Assembly: GCF_001684955.1 (NCBI RefSeq)
Contig: NZ_MAYF01000001.1
Coordinates: forward strand, 84,991 to 148,990
DNA from: Chryseobacterium contaminans
GTDB taxonomy: Bacteria; Bacteroidota; Bacteroidia; Flavobacteriales; Weeksellaceae
Length of the DNA stretch: 64,000 nt
Reading direction: 5' to 3'
How positions within the stretch are numbered: position 1 is the first letter of the stretch; each line of letters starts with the position of its first letter. Positions 51,911-61,155 of the stretch are shown here, piece after piece. A model generated the notes under the pieces. That model was not told the DNA's origin. It was given only the letters and a program-made list of their open reading frames with translations, and searched no databases. Position numbers and translations under genes: made by a program.

Positions 51911-54900
51911 TTATTTTTCTACTCTGTTTCTTACTTTAGTGTGATAGAACACGTTTGGTTTTGTTCCGATCTCCTCTAGTAAATAATATCTTCTGTTAGA
52001 GGCATACACCTTTCTAATTGAAGAATCTTTATCATTCATGTCTCCAAATGTCATTGCACCAGTAGAACAAGCTTTAGAACAAGCTGTCTGGAATTCTCCA
52101 TCCTTCACTCTTCTTCCTTCTTTCTTAGCCTCAAGAATAGTATTCTGAGTCATTTGGATACACATTGAACATTTCTCCATTACCCCTCTAGTTCTTACAA
52201 CTACATCCGGGTTAAGTACCATTCTTCCTAAATCGTTGTTCATGTTGTAATCGAACCTGTCGTTTAGGTTATAAGTAAACCAGTTGAAACGTCTTACTTT
52301 GTACGGACAGTTGTTTGCACAATATCTGGTACCGATACATCTGTTGTAAGCCATATGGTTTTGACCTTGCTTACCGTGTGAAGTAGCCGCTACCGGACAT
52401 ACCGTTTCACATGGAGCGTGGTTACAGTGCTGACACATTACTGGCTGGAAGATTACATCCGGATTATCAGCAGGGTGGTTTAATGCACCTCCTTCTTTGT
52501 TGAATGCAGTACCGTATAATTCTGGTACAGCCATTCCTTCTTTTAATCCTTCGTATACTTCTACAGTTTGTCTTGAAGAATAGTAACGGTCAATTCTTAA
52601 CCAGTACATATCTCTTGACATTCTTACTTCTTCTTTACCTACTACAGGAACGTTGTTCTCAGCCTGACAAGCAATGATACATGCTCCACAACCTGTACAA
52701 GAATTCAAGTCAATAGATAAGTTGAAGTGAGGACCGTCAGTATCATCAAATGCATCCCAAAGGTCGATTTTTCTTGCTGGAAGAGCTCCACTAATCGTGT
52801 GATATTCCAAAGGCTTGTTCCATCCTTTATGCTCGTCATCGAAAGGTACGTTGATGAAATCTGCTAAAGGAACTTCTTTTGCGATTTCGTAACGACCCAT
52901 TAATGTATTCTGAAGCTGGATACCTGCGAATTCGTGATCTTCTCCTGTTTTCTCGATTTTAACACCAGAAAGAACAAGGTTAGAACCATCAAATAAAGGA
53001 TATGCATTTACCCCTGTATCAGCAGTTGCTCCTGAGTTTTTCTTACCATATCCAAGCGCAAGACCTACTGATCCTTCTGCCTGACCTGGCTGTACGAATA
53101 CAGGAACGTCTTTTATTGTTACTCCGTTTACAGTAAGGTTTACGATAGAACCATCTAACTGCATTCTCGCGTTAAGATCGTTATCAATACCGAACTTTTC
53201 TGCATCTTTTGGAGAAATTGTCAGGTAGTTATCCCAAGACATTCTAGTGATAGGGTCAGGTAACTCTTGTAACCAAGGGTTGTTTGCCTGAGTACCATCT
53301 CCCATTGAAGTCTTAGTGTATAATACTAATTCTAAATCAGAAGCTTTAAAGTTTCCTAATTCAGCAACAGCCTGAGCAGCGTTTCCACCTGCATAAGATA
53401 ATGTTGTTGAGTTAGTAGAAGGGTTGATACCGTTATATAAAGCTTTGTTGAAAGAAATACCCCCTAAAAGAGAAGCAGAGTTTGCCTTTAAATAATCGTA
53501 ATAGTTGTTGGCAGCATTGTTCTTACCATTCTTCCAAACCAATAGAGACTCTTCAATCTGTCTTGATTTGTAGATCTTCTGGATAGTAGGCTGCATTAAT
53601 GAATATACTCCGGTCTGTGGTTCGATATCTCCCCAAGACTCTAACCAGTTAGCAACTGGAATAACAGCCTTAGCTGCTTTGTACATTTCATTTTTCTTAT
53701 CAGCAACAGCAATTACGTAAGGAACTTTAGATAAAGACTTTTTGAAGTCTTCTCCTTTTGGATGAGCATAGATAGGATCTACGTTGTTGGTTACTAATAC
53801 TCCAACTTGTCCTGCATTTATCCATCCTAGGAATTCCTGGTATCTTGCACTGTTGAATTCTTTTAGGAAGTTCGCTTTACCTGTGAAAGCTACTGATCCT
53901 AATTTTTGGTTAATTAAGTGTGCTAAAACCTGTGCTCCTTTAGAACCGTCAGCGAAAACAACAGCTTTGCTTCCTTTTGCTTTCAATTCGTTGGCAATTT
54001 CAGTAGCAGTCTTATCAGAAGTACCACCACCTACGATTGCATTATAAACTTCAACTAAAGTTTTGTTTACAGCACTTGGCTTTAATCTGTATCTTGAGTC
54101 AGCGTTAGCACCAGTTAATGACATGTTAGATTCCACTTGGATGTGTCTCAACATGTTTGGACCTGGTTTTCTTGCTGCAGCATAAGAAGACTCTAAGCTT
54201 GAAGCGTTATAATCTCCTAAGAAATCAGCCTGGAAAGAAACTACCAATTCAGAACCGTTAAGGTCATAAACAGGTAATGCTCTTTGTCCGAATACTTCCT
54301 GAGCAGCATCTAGTCCTGCAGAATAAGGATAAGCATCGAAAGTTACTAATTCAGCTGTAGGATATTTAGCTTTGAATTCAGCGAATAGTTTTTTGAAAGT
54401 TGGTGAAGCAAAAGAGTGTGATAAAACCACAATCTTTTTGCCTGACGCTTTAGCTTCTTCCAAACCTTTAATAACGAAACTGTCTACTTTATCAAAAGTT
54501 TCGTCTTTACCGTCTAGTTTAGGCTGCTTTACTTTATCATTATCATAAAGAGAAAGTACACTTGCCTGAGCTCTTGCGTTAGTTTTACCTAAATCACCAC
54601 CAGCCGGGTTTGGTTCAATCTTGATTGGTCTACCTTCACGAGTTTTTACTAAAACACTAGCAAAGTCGAACCCATCAAAATATGTTGAAGCGTAATAGTT
54701 AGGGATTCCCGGAATAATATCATGTGGTTTTACCACATAAGGAATCGTTTTGATTACCGGAGCTTCGCAGGCAGCTAAAGTTACTGCTGCTGTAGAGAAT
54801 CCTAATAATTTAAGGAAATCTCTTCTTGAAGTACTGGATCCGTTTTTCTCAGCATCTCCAAGGAAATCTTCTACCGGAATTTCTTCCTGAAACTCTTTCT

Positions 54901-54973
54901 GAGCCAGCTTATTATTTAAAGCTGGATCTTTAAGTTCATGAATACTTCTGAATTGTATTTTGTTTGAAGCCAT
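51911..54973 (-). CDS. actB: ActB: TAT-exported iron-sulfur protein with molybdopterin-like domain
   Basis: The 1020-residue protein has a twin-arginine signal (SRRDFLKLLGFSTAAVTLAAC) ending in a lipobox, so it is likely a TAT lipoprotein. The middle (about 90-700) resembles the molybdopterin-oxidoreductase fold without cofactor motifs. The C-terminal part is a ferredoxin-like domain with CTGCGACIIAC (about 755), CQHCNHAPCETVCP, CIGTRYCANNCP, and a last CSMCIQM...CSKAC set. These bind up to four clusters (three 4Fe-4S and one 3Fe-4S in known complexes). It is the electron-transfer arm of alternative complex III. Confidence 0.94.
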   Translation of the reverse strand: MASNKIQFRSIHELKDPALNNKLAQKEFQEEIPVEDFLGDAEKNGSSTSRRDFLKLLGFSTAAVTLAACEAPVIKTIPYVVKPHDIIPGIPNYYASTYFDGFDFASVLVKTREGRPIKIEPNPAGGDLGKTNARAQASVLSLYDNDKVKQPKLDGKDETFDKVDSFVIKGLEEAKASGKKIVVLSHSFASPTFKKLFAEFKAKYPTAELVTFDAYPYSAGLDAAQEVFGQRALPVYDLNGSELVVSFQADFLGDYNASSLESSYAAARKPGPNMLRHIQVESNMSLTGANADSRYRLKPSAVNKTLVEVYNAIVGGGTSDKTATEIANELKAKGSKAVVFADGSKGAQVLAHLINQKLGSVAFTGKANFLKEFNSARYQEFLGWINAGQVGVLVTNNVDPIYAHPKGEDFKKSLSKVPYVIAVADKKNEMYKAAKAVIPVANWLESWGDIEPQTGVYSLMQPTIQKIYKSRQIEESLLVWKNGKNNAANNYYDYLKANSASLLGGISFNKALYNGINPSTNSTTLSYAGGNAAQAVAELGNFKASDLELVLYTKTSMGDGTQANNPWLQELPDPITRMSWDNYLTISPKDAEKFGIDNDLNARMQLDGSIVNLTVNGVTIKDVPVFVQPGQAEGSVGLALGYGKKNSGATADTGVNAYPLFDGSNLVLSGVKIEKTGEDHEFAGIQLQNTLMGRYEIAKEVPLADFINVPFDDEHKGWNKPLEYHTISGALPARKIDLWDAFDDTDGPHFNLSIDLNSCTGCGACIIACQAENNVPVVGKEEVRMSRDMYWLRIDRYYSSRQTVEVYEGLKEGMAVPELYGTAFNKEGGALNHPADNPDVIFQPVMCQHCNHAPCETVCPVAATSHGKQGQNHMAYNRCIGTRYCANNCPYKVRRFNWFTYNLNDRFDYNMNNDLGRMVLNPDVVVRTRGVMEKCSMCIQMTQNTILEAKKEGRRVKDGEFQTACSKACSTGAMTFGDMNDKDSSIRKVYASNRRYYLLEEIGTKPNVFYHTKVRNRVEK

Positions 54974-54996
54974 TTATACTTCTAATTTTTTAGTTA

Positions 54997-56355
54997 TTAA
55001 TAATGACATTTACCACACTCAAGACCTCCAATTGCATCTACAGTGATTTTACCTCCATCTTGTGGATATTGTTTTTTCAACTTGTCGTGTAGATTCTTGA
55101 AGTACTCTTTATTATAACCGTTGTTCATATCAACCTCAGTAGTTCTGTGGCACTCGATACACCATCCCATAGTAAAGTCGTTAGCCATCTGAACAACATT
55201 CATTGTATCAATTTTTCCGTGACAAGCTTTACAAACAACATCAATTTTGTTGTTAGGGTTCTTTTTGTTGAAAGAGTTGATGATCGCTTGTTCACCAGCA
55301 ATAACGTGCTGAGAGTGGTTGAAGTAAACGAAGTCTGGCATGTTGTGGATTCTTGTCCATTCAACTGGCTGCGTTTTTCCTGTGTACTGTTGTTTAGCAG
55401 GATCCCAACCTGTTGCAGCGTAGATCTTCTGGATTTCTCCGTCATAGAATGCCTTATCTTTTCCTGGCTCCATGTAGTGATCTGCGTTGTATTCAGAAAT
55501 TGTTCTGTGACAGTTCATACAAACGTTCATAGAAGGAATCTCAGATACTTTTCCGTATTTAGCACTAGAGTGACATAACTGACAGTCAATTTTCTGTTCT
55601 CCAGCGTGGATTTTGTGAGAGAAGTAGATTGGTTGTTCTGGTTTGTACCCTTTGTAAACACCGATCCACATTAACCAGTTCCAAACTCCGTAAGCCGCAA
55701 GAATAGCAAGAATTGCTAATAACGCCTTACCAACGTAGTGGAACTTCTCGTACATTTCACTGAAAGAACGAACTCTTGTTTCGTTAAGCCCTGAAAGCTC
55801 TTCAGATTGACCTAGTTTTACTAATTGTCTTAGTTTAACCAAAATCCAAACTAATAGACCTGCAATGGCTAAAAGTGAAATAATAACGATGTTTGTTGTG
55901 CTTTTGTCTGCAGGAGCTGCCGTAGCTGCACCAGCTGCAGGAGTTGCTTCCGGCTTTTTCTCCTCCGGAGCAGGAGGGTTAGTTGTGAAAGCTAAAATGT
56001 CGTCAATATCCTTATCTGTAAGATTTGGAAAGACCTGCATTTCAGTCTTATTAAACTTTTCAAAAATCTCATTAGCGTATTTATCCCCAGAAGCTCTCAG
56101 AGCTTTGTTGTCTTTGATCCACTTGTGAAGCCAATCTTTGTCTACACCACCTTCTGTCTTTACTCGTTCTACAACCCCTTTTAATGGTGGTCCTACAACT
56201 TGTTTGTCCAGCGCGTGACATGCAGTACAATTCGCTTTGAAAAGTTTCTCTCCGTTTTTAGGATCGCCGTCTTGCCCGTAAAATGAAGCACTGGTTGATA
56301 GCAATAAGCCTATTGCGATCAACGTTTTTTTATAATGCTTTCTCCAACTAATCAT
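54997..56355 (-). CDS. actA: ActA: six-haem cytochrome c with membrane segments
   Basis: The 452-residue protein has an N-terminal signal segment (TLIAIGLLLSTSASFYGQ). It has one monohaem domain with CTACH (about residue 42), an Ala/Pro linker, and two membrane helices (about 155-180 and 210-235). The C-terminal part has five more haem motifs (CQLCH, CMNCH, CKACH, CIECH, CGKCH). So six haem c are expected, against five in the best known ActA; the extra N-terminal domain looks like a fused monohaem cytochrome. It opens the act operon and carries electrons at the periplasmic face. Confidence 0.93.
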   Translation of the reverse strand: MISWRKHYKKTLIAIGLLLSTSASFYGQDGDPKNGEKLFKANCTACHALDKQVVGPPLKGVVERVKTEGGVDKDWLHKWIKDNKALRASGDKYANEIFEKFNKTEMQVFPNLTDKDIDDILAFTTNPPAPEEKKPEATPAAGAATAAPADKSTTNIVIISLLAIAGLLVWILVKLRQLVKLGQSEELSGLNETRVRSFSEMYEKFHYVGKALLAILAILAAYGVWNWLMWIGVYKGYKPEQPIYFSHKIHAGEQKIDCQLCHSSAKYGKVSEIPSMNVCMNCHRTISEYNADHYMEPGKDKAFYDGEIQKIYAATGWDPAKQQYTGKTQPVEWTRIHNMPDFVYFNHSQHVIAGEQAIINSFNKKNPNNKIDVVCKACHGKIDTMNVVQMANDFTMGWCIECHRTTEVDMNNGYNKEYFKNLHDKLKKQYPQDGGKITVDAIGGLECGKCHY

Positions 56356-56402
56356 TTAAATTATCTTATGTTAGTAAATTATTGAACATTCAATCAATTC
56401 CG

Positions 56403-56410
56403 CAAAAATA
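56403..56410 (-). promoter_or_regulatory. Minus-7 box of act operon
   Basis: TATTTTTG on the minus strand, 47 bases before the actA start. Confidence 0.45.
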
Positions 56411-56492
56411 ATATTTTTAACAGAAATTTAACGGCATATCGAAAAGGGAAAATATCATTTACGTTTAATTTGTATTGATTCTAAATAACCTG

Positions 56493-56524
56493 TTTGGTAT
56501 AGTTTTTTAATTTGTATAAATTTG
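56493..56524 (+). promoter_or_regulatory. Promoter of SPOR gene
   Basis: TTTG (56493-56496), 20-base spacer, TAAATTTG (56517-56524), 15 bases before the start codon; a near-perfect Bacteroidetes promoter. Confidence 0.7.
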
Positions 56525-56539
56525 CGGAAACAAGTTTAA

Positions 56540-57097
56540 ATGAGAAATTTGATTAAAATATTTTCGATATTATCATTATTTAGTTTTTATAGTATTGAAG
56601 CCCAGCAGGTTGTTAAAAAAGATACGCTTTCAGGAACAGAGCTAGTTATCACCATGGATTCCAAAATTAATGCTGCTTTGGAAGGCGTTGAAGATAAATG
56701 TTCCAGAGTTGTTACTAATAATCCAACCAAAGATTATGGTAATAATGACTCCGGTATTTCCTCTGGAGTGAGTACAAAACCAAATAAAATTTATGTACCG
56801 AATAGGGAATTAACCAATGCTGAAATCTGTAGGAAAAATCCTAGAATTTTAGGATATAAAATTCAGATTACAACGGTGAAAAGTAATGAAGAAGCCAATG
56901 AAGTGAAATCTTATTTCAGAAAAAGATTTCCTAACCTGAAAGTAGAAACAGATGCTTCTTTACGACCTAACTATAAGATTTTAGCAGGAAGCTATTTTAC
57001 CAAACAAAGTGCTGCCGGGGATCTTTCTAAAGTTAGAGAGTATTTCAAGTCAGCAGTTGCTGTACAGTATAGAATTTTCTGTTCAGAAGCAAAATAA
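56540..57097 (+). CDS. Secreted SPOR-domain protein
   Basis: The 185-residue protein has a signal peptide (ending IEAQ), a linker, and a C-terminal SPOR domain (about 105-180). The domain shows YKIQITTVKSNEEANEVKSY, then YKILAGSYFTKQSAAGDLSK. SPOR domains bind denuded glycan strands of peptidoglycan at septa and other sites. Two pairs of Cys (about 51/91 and 95/182) may form disulfides. It is divergent from the act operon. Confidence 0.88.
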   Translation: MRNLIKIFSILSLFSFYSIEAQQVVKKDTLSGTELVITMDSKINAALEGVEDKCSRVVTNNPTKDYGNNDSGISSGVSTKPNKIYVPNRELTNAEICRKNPRILGYKIQITTVKSNEEANEVKSYFRKRFPNLKVETDASLRPNYKILAGSYFTKQSAAGDLSKVREYFKSAVAVQYRIFCSEAK

Positions 57098-57121
57098 TAT
57101 TGAATATTTCAAAATATACAG

Positions 57122-57146
57122 GCCGGGAATTGTCCCGGCTTTTTTT
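57122..57146. terminator. Terminator of SPOR gene
   Basis: GCCGGGA pairs with TCCCGGC around ATTG, with seven Ts after. It ends at the convergent membrane-protein gene's stop codon. Confidence 0.9.
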
Positions 57147-58422
57147 ATTGGTAATAGGTTTCTAAAAACCAAAAGAATTCTGATATTCTGAATGCATTAT
57201 TTGAAAGTAAATAAACAAATAATAAACAGAGAATAAGTGTTAAAAAGGCCATCATTTTTGCTGATGATCTGTACCCGTAAAACAACCATCCGAGAAGCAA
57301 TGGATATACAAAAACAAAGTGCCCGCCATAGATATATGAAGTGTGCAGCCCGAATCTCATAATGCAATGGATGAAGATGTCAAACAAGAAGGAAATTGTA
57401 ATAACCTGAACCCATTTGTTCTTAAAATTCTTAAGATAACTCCAACTTATCAATACCAATAATATCACTATAAATACATAAGGAATTACTGATGAATAAA
57501 GATCCATATAAAGGGCTTTAAAGCTAAAGCCTTTCATGTTGTGTTTGTCTGATAGAATGAAACTAGGGAACAGAATATTGCCGCCAAAAAAGAAAGAAAG
57601 TATCATATCCCAGGTAGGCATGGATTCTACATTTGAGAATTTTTCGTACTGCTGATTGGTCTTTGAGAAAATATTCTGGTATTTGAAATCAATCCTATAG
57701 AGGTAAAGTAGTGCATATATGATGATGGCTATTATTCCTCTTACAATAGCACCACCGATTTTTTTCCAGCTTTTAAAAAGGCCTTTTTCAAAAAATACCG
57801 GAATAAAAACTTTTACAATGTTTGTGATAGTAAGCCCTCCAATCGTAATGGCAGCCAATGATAATGCTGCTGCAGGAATCTTTTCTTCCTTTCTGAGCTT
57901 TATTGCAGCATAATAGTTATACAACGAAAGTAAAAATAGAGTGTAGGTAAAGTTCTCAGGAGTGAATGAAAGAATAATATTGGTAGAGAAGATTCCAAAA
58001 AATAATGTAATTAAAAGAGTGTATGCTAACGGAAGCCTGATGATGTTTTTAAGGTATTTGAAAACCTGAACAATATTTAAGGTGATCGCAATATTGCTCA
58101 GCCATGCCAAGGTTAGCCTGAAAGTCATATCCATTTTTCCTCCCGAAATAAATAAACAGAATTCTCTGATCCAGTTGAAGAAATAATAGGAAAGAGGGTG
58201 TCTTTCAAAGCTGCCTCCGGTCATTAGGATAGATTTGTTATCAAAGCTGAAATAGGCATCCCATGGAATTCTGCTGTCGAAGATGATTCTGTAATGAACG
58301 GCAATATAAGAACCAAGGATTCCGTAACAGGTGATGAAAAACAGAAAAACCCCCAGTTCAGAATAGGAGGATGGAAAAACCAACCTGAAAATGTTAATAA
58401 ATTTTGTTTTAATAAATGACAC
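57145..58422 (-). CDS. Polytopic membrane protein (DUF6080-like), GTG start
   Basis: The 425-residue protein has about ten membrane segments, with a conserved charged loop early (FDSRIPWDAYFSFDNKS, ERHPLSYYFF at about 75-85) that recalls GT-C glycosyltransferases and DUF6080 proteins. No clear catalytic DxD motif is seen. The start is a GTG (58420-58422) because no in-frame ATG lies near; a promoter box TACTTTTG at 58446-58439 lies 16 bases upstream. Function unknown; possibly polymer synthesis or transfer at the membrane. Confidence 0.7.
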   Translation of the reverse strand: MSFIKTKFINIFRLVFPSSYSELGVFLFFITCYGILGSYIAVHYRIIFDSRIPWDAYFSFDNKSILMTGGSFERHPLSYYFFNWIREFCLFISGGKMDMTFRLTLAWLSNIAITLNIVQVFKYLKNIIRLPLAYTLLITLFFGIFSTNIILSFTPENFTYTLFLLSLYNYYAAIKLRKEEKIPAAALSLAAITIGGLTITNIVKVFIPVFFEKGLFKSWKKIGGAIVRGIIAIIIYALLYLYRIDFKYQNIFSKTNQQYEKFSNVESMPTWDMILSFFFGGNILFPSFILSDKHNMKGFSFKALYMDLYSSVIPYVFIVILLVLISWSYLKNFKNKWVQVITISFLFDIFIHCIMRFGLHTSYIYGGHFVFVYPLLLGWLFYGYRSSAKMMAFLTLILCLLFVYLLSNNAFRISEFFWFLETYYQ

Positions 58423-58452
58423 GTGTCGTATTTTTTTGCAAAAGTAAAATAA

Positions 58453-58476
58453 AAAACCACCAGAATTGGTGGTTTT
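58453..58476 (-). terminator. Terminator of T9SS adhesin gene
   Basis: A 10-bp stem (AAAACCACCA / TGGTGGTTTT, loop GAAT) with T-run on the minus strand. The candidate promoter box of the next gene overlaps the tail. Confidence 0.85.
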
Positions 58477-58500
58477 ATGAAGATTGTATACACGTGGTGA

Positions 58501-59454
58501 TTATTGTTTGATGATTTTTTCTGTAGCAGATGTTCCGTCAGTAAATTCTACTTTTATCAGATAGTTTCCTTTTGGAAGAGCTGAGATATCTGTATTTCCG
58601 GACTCTGTCCTGTTAAGGACTTTTCCTGTCATATCGATAACGGAAGCTGATTTTATCTTTTTGTCTGTTTTAATATTTACTTCTCCTTTTGTTGGATTAG
58701 GATAAAGGGCTGTACCTGCCTTTGTTTTTGAAACTTCATTGGTGGCAAGTGTTCCTGAAGTAGTAACTTTTACATCATCAAGCATAAACATATATTTGTC
58801 TGCAGACATATATTGGAATCCTATTTTTACCGATTGCCCGGCATAGGCATCAAGATTGATGGTTACTTGCTGCCAGGTATCCGGAGCTGTTGATGTTGCT
58901 GGTGTGGAAACAATTGTAAAGTTAGCTGCTGAAGTCGGATTTCCGGTTCCGGTATAAACTCCTACTTTGTAGCTTTCTACAAAAGCGGGAGATAATGCTT
59001 TCACCCAGAATGTCAATATATTTGAACTCGCTCCTAAAGTGATAGCAGGGGTTATAAGCCAGTCATTATTGGCGGAAACTCCTCCTGAAGGGACTCCAGC
59101 CCATGAAACAGCACATTTTTGTCCTCCATGTGAACTGAAGTTTCTAACCTCTTCATCAGCCGCAGTTGATGTTGGGTTATTGGTTGCATTACTTGTGGAA
59201 AGATTAAAAATCTGAAAAGCCATAGGTTGCCCTGCATTTGCCCAGCCTGCGGACCAGGAAGGGATAGTAGTTCCGCCAATTACAGGTCCTCCGCCTGTAT
59301 AAGTATTTAAGCCATCAAGATCTAGCGTAGACCAGCTCCCAAAACCACTAATGGAAAAGTCTGTATATGACTCGAATCCTTCGTCAAGCAAGACGGTTTG
59401 GGAATATGCAAAAGTTCCCATCATTAAACTTAGAGAAAGTATAAATTTTTTCAT
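58501..59454 (-). CDS. Cleaved-adhesin/choice-of-anchor protein with T9SS sorting domain
   Basis: The 317-residue protein has a signal peptide (ending YSQ). A jelly-roll domain of the Cleaved_Adhesin/choice-of-anchor J type follows (about 22-235), with LLDEGFESYTDFSISGFGSW at the start and NDWLITPAITLG and DTWQQVTINLDAYAGQSVKI later. The T9SS type A sorting domain spans about 250-317 (ALYPNPTKGEVNIK, GNYLIKVEFTDGTSATEKII). It is exported to the cell surface by the type IX system. Adhesive or sugar-binding role inferred from the family. Confidence 0.9.
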   Translation of the reverse strand: MKKFILSLSLMMGTFAYSQTVLLDEGFESYTDFSISGFGSWSTLDLDGLNTYTGGGPVIGGTTIPSWSAGWANAGQPMAFQIFNLSTSNATNNPTSTAADEEVRNFSSHGGQKCAVSWAGVPSGGVSANNDWLITPAITLGASSNILTFWVKALSPAFVESYKVGVYTGTGNPTSAANFTIVSTPATSTAPDTWQQVTINLDAYAGQSVKIGFQYMSADKYMFMLDDVKVTTSGTLATNEVSKTKAGTALYPNPTKGEVNIKTDKKIKSASVIDMTGKVLNRTESGNTDISALPKGNYLIKVEFTDGTSATEKIIKQ

Positions 59455-59538
59455 AATTAAAAGATTTCTCTAAAATTAGTGAAAATATTTAATATGATGC
59501 GAATAATTTAATTTTTATCGTGTTTTATGGTATATTTA

Positions 59539-61080
59539 TTAAGAACTACACGAAAGTGTAGAACATCCTGCGGTATCATCATAACCGGATGGCCTTTTGG
59601 TTGAAAACTCCGGATATATTTCTTCATACGGGTTTTCAAGTGCTTTAGTTAATTTTTTTAGCATTTCCTTTTGACCATTGTTGATTTCCTCAATGCATTC
59701 ATAGAGCAGATAATTTCTTAGAATGAATTTCGGATTTGATTGTGCCATTATTTGTAAAGAGTTCTCTCTTGAAATAGTACTTGAATTTAGCCTGGATTCA
59801 TAACTTTCAATAAAATTCTTAAGCTTTCCAAGCTTTTCTTCATTCAGGAAAGAGTAGGAGATGTTACTGAATTGGTCTTTTAAATCTGCACCAGGTGTTA
59901 ATTTTTCCAATTCATTAAAAAATAAAGTATGATCCAGTTCCAGTTCCTGCATGAGTCCCTGCCAGTTGATGAAAAACTCTTCATCATCCTTTCGCAGTTC
60001 ATCAAATCCAAACTTTCTGCAAAGCATTTTGTCATGAGCTTCCCAGAAATAGGAACCATATCTGTTTAAGGTGTTTTCTAAAAACTTTTCATCTTTAATG
60101 AGCGGATGAAGTGCATTGGCAAGCTGCCAAAGATTCCATTGAGAAATTTGTCCCTGCTTTCCAAAAGCGTATCTTCTTCCTGGAAGATCGGTGGTATTAG
60201 GAGTGAAATTCAGATCATATTCATCCATCATAGAATAAGGGCCATAATCGATCGTTAGTCCTAAAATAGACATATTATCCGTATTCATTACACCGTGTAC
60301 AAACCCAACCCTGAACCATTCAACCATGAGGTCTGCGGTACGGGTGCAGATGTTTTCAAAAAAGTCTTTATATTTCTGTATGCCTGATGATGTAATTTCC
60401 GGATAATAATTTTCAATAGTGTAATCCAATAGGTCTTGCAGGGTTTTGTATTCCTGTTGGGCAGACATCAGTTCAAAATGTCCAAAACGAAGAAAGCTTT
60501 CAGCGGTTCTGATGACTACCGCACCTTTTTCCAGTTGTGGATTTCCGTTATACATAATATCACGCACAACATCTTCTCCGGTAAATGCAAGACTTAAAGC
60601 TCTGGTGGTGGGAACACCTAAATGAAACATAGCTTCACTCATCAGATATTCTCTTACGGAAGACCTTAAAACAGCTCTTCCATCTGCATGTCGGGAATAA
60701 GGAGTTGCACCGGCTCCTTTCCATTGAATTTCCGTTCTTTTTCCTGAGGCATTGGTGATCTCGCCTGCAATGATGGCTCTGCCGTCTCCAAGCTGACCTG
60801 CCCAATTTCCAAATTGATGGCCTGCATAGGCTGTAGCGTAAGTCTGAACATTGTCTGGAAGGTTATTTCCTACCAAGAAATCAAGATCTTTCTCTTCAAA
60901 CTTTCCCAGTCCTATTTCTTCTGATAATGGCTCGTTAAATGCTATTAACTGAGGCTGATCAAAACCTGCAGGTTTAATAGTTGAAAATAAAACTTTAGGA
61001 GTATTTCTCTGCATAGGATTGTTCGAAAAATCTCCCGGAAATTTCTTGATAAAGGGCTGGCTGATGCGTTCGATATTCAT
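59539..61080 (-). CDS. selO: SelO-type pseudokinase (protein adenylyltransferase)
   Basis: The 513-residue protein matches SelO (YdiU). It has AYAGHQFGNWAGQLGDGRAI near residues 84-103, then KGAGATPYSRHADGRAVLRS at about 120-139, and the family Asn/Asp residues in HGVMNTDNMSILG. SelO adds AMP to protein hydroxyls. The C-terminus reads TAGCSTLSCSS: the Cys two residues before the end takes the place of selenocysteine in SelO of some animals. A TACCTTTG box four bases before the ATG suggests a leaderless transcript. Confidence 0.92.
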   Translation of the reverse strand: MNIERISQPFIKKFPGDFSNNPMQRNTPKVLFSTIKPAGFDQPQLIAFNEPLSEEIGLGKFEEKDLDFLVGNNLPDNVQTYATAYAGHQFGNWAGQLGDGRAIIAGEITNASGKRTEIQWKGAGATPYSRHADGRAVLRSSVREYLMSEAMFHLGVPTTRALSLAFTGEDVVRDIMYNGNPQLEKGAVVIRTAESFLRFGHFELMSAQQEYKTLQDLLDYTIENYYPEITSSGIQKYKDFFENICTRTADLMVEWFRVGFVHGVMNTDNMSILGLTIDYGPYSMMDEYDLNFTPNTTDLPGRRYAFGKQGQISQWNLWQLANALHPLIKDEKFLENTLNRYGSYFWEAHDKMLCRKFGFDELRKDDEEFFINWQGLMQELELDHTLFFNELEKLTPGADLKDQFSNISYSFLNEEKLGKLKNFIESYESRLNSSTISRENSLQIMAQSNPKFILRNYLLYECIEEINNGQKEMLKKLTKALENPYEEIYPEFSTKRPSGYDDTAGCSTLSCSS

Positions 61081-61084
61081 ACTT

Positions 61085-61092
61085 CAAAGGTA
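61085..61092 (-). promoter_or_regulatory. Minus-7 box right before the selO start
   Basis: TACCTTTG on the minus strand ends four bases before the ATG at 61080; no clear minus-33 box at the usual distance. Confidence 0.4.
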
Positions 61093-61107
61093 TTAATTAT
61101 AAAAGAA

Positions 61108-61135
61108 AAGACCTTCCAAATTATTGAAAGGTCTT
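61108..61135 (-). terminator. Terminator of PBP1A gene
   Basis: AAGACCTT (61108-61115) pairs with AAGGTCTT (61128-61135); on the minus strand a T-rich tail follows. It lies 20 bases past the stop. Confidence 0.75.
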
Positions 61136-61155
61136 ATGTATTTCTAAAAGAGAAT

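Noticed and set aside
51911..54973. A molybdenum oxidoreductase (formate dehydrogenase or polysulfide reductase)
   Set aside because: The operon order and missing cofactor motifs fit ActB of alternative complex III.
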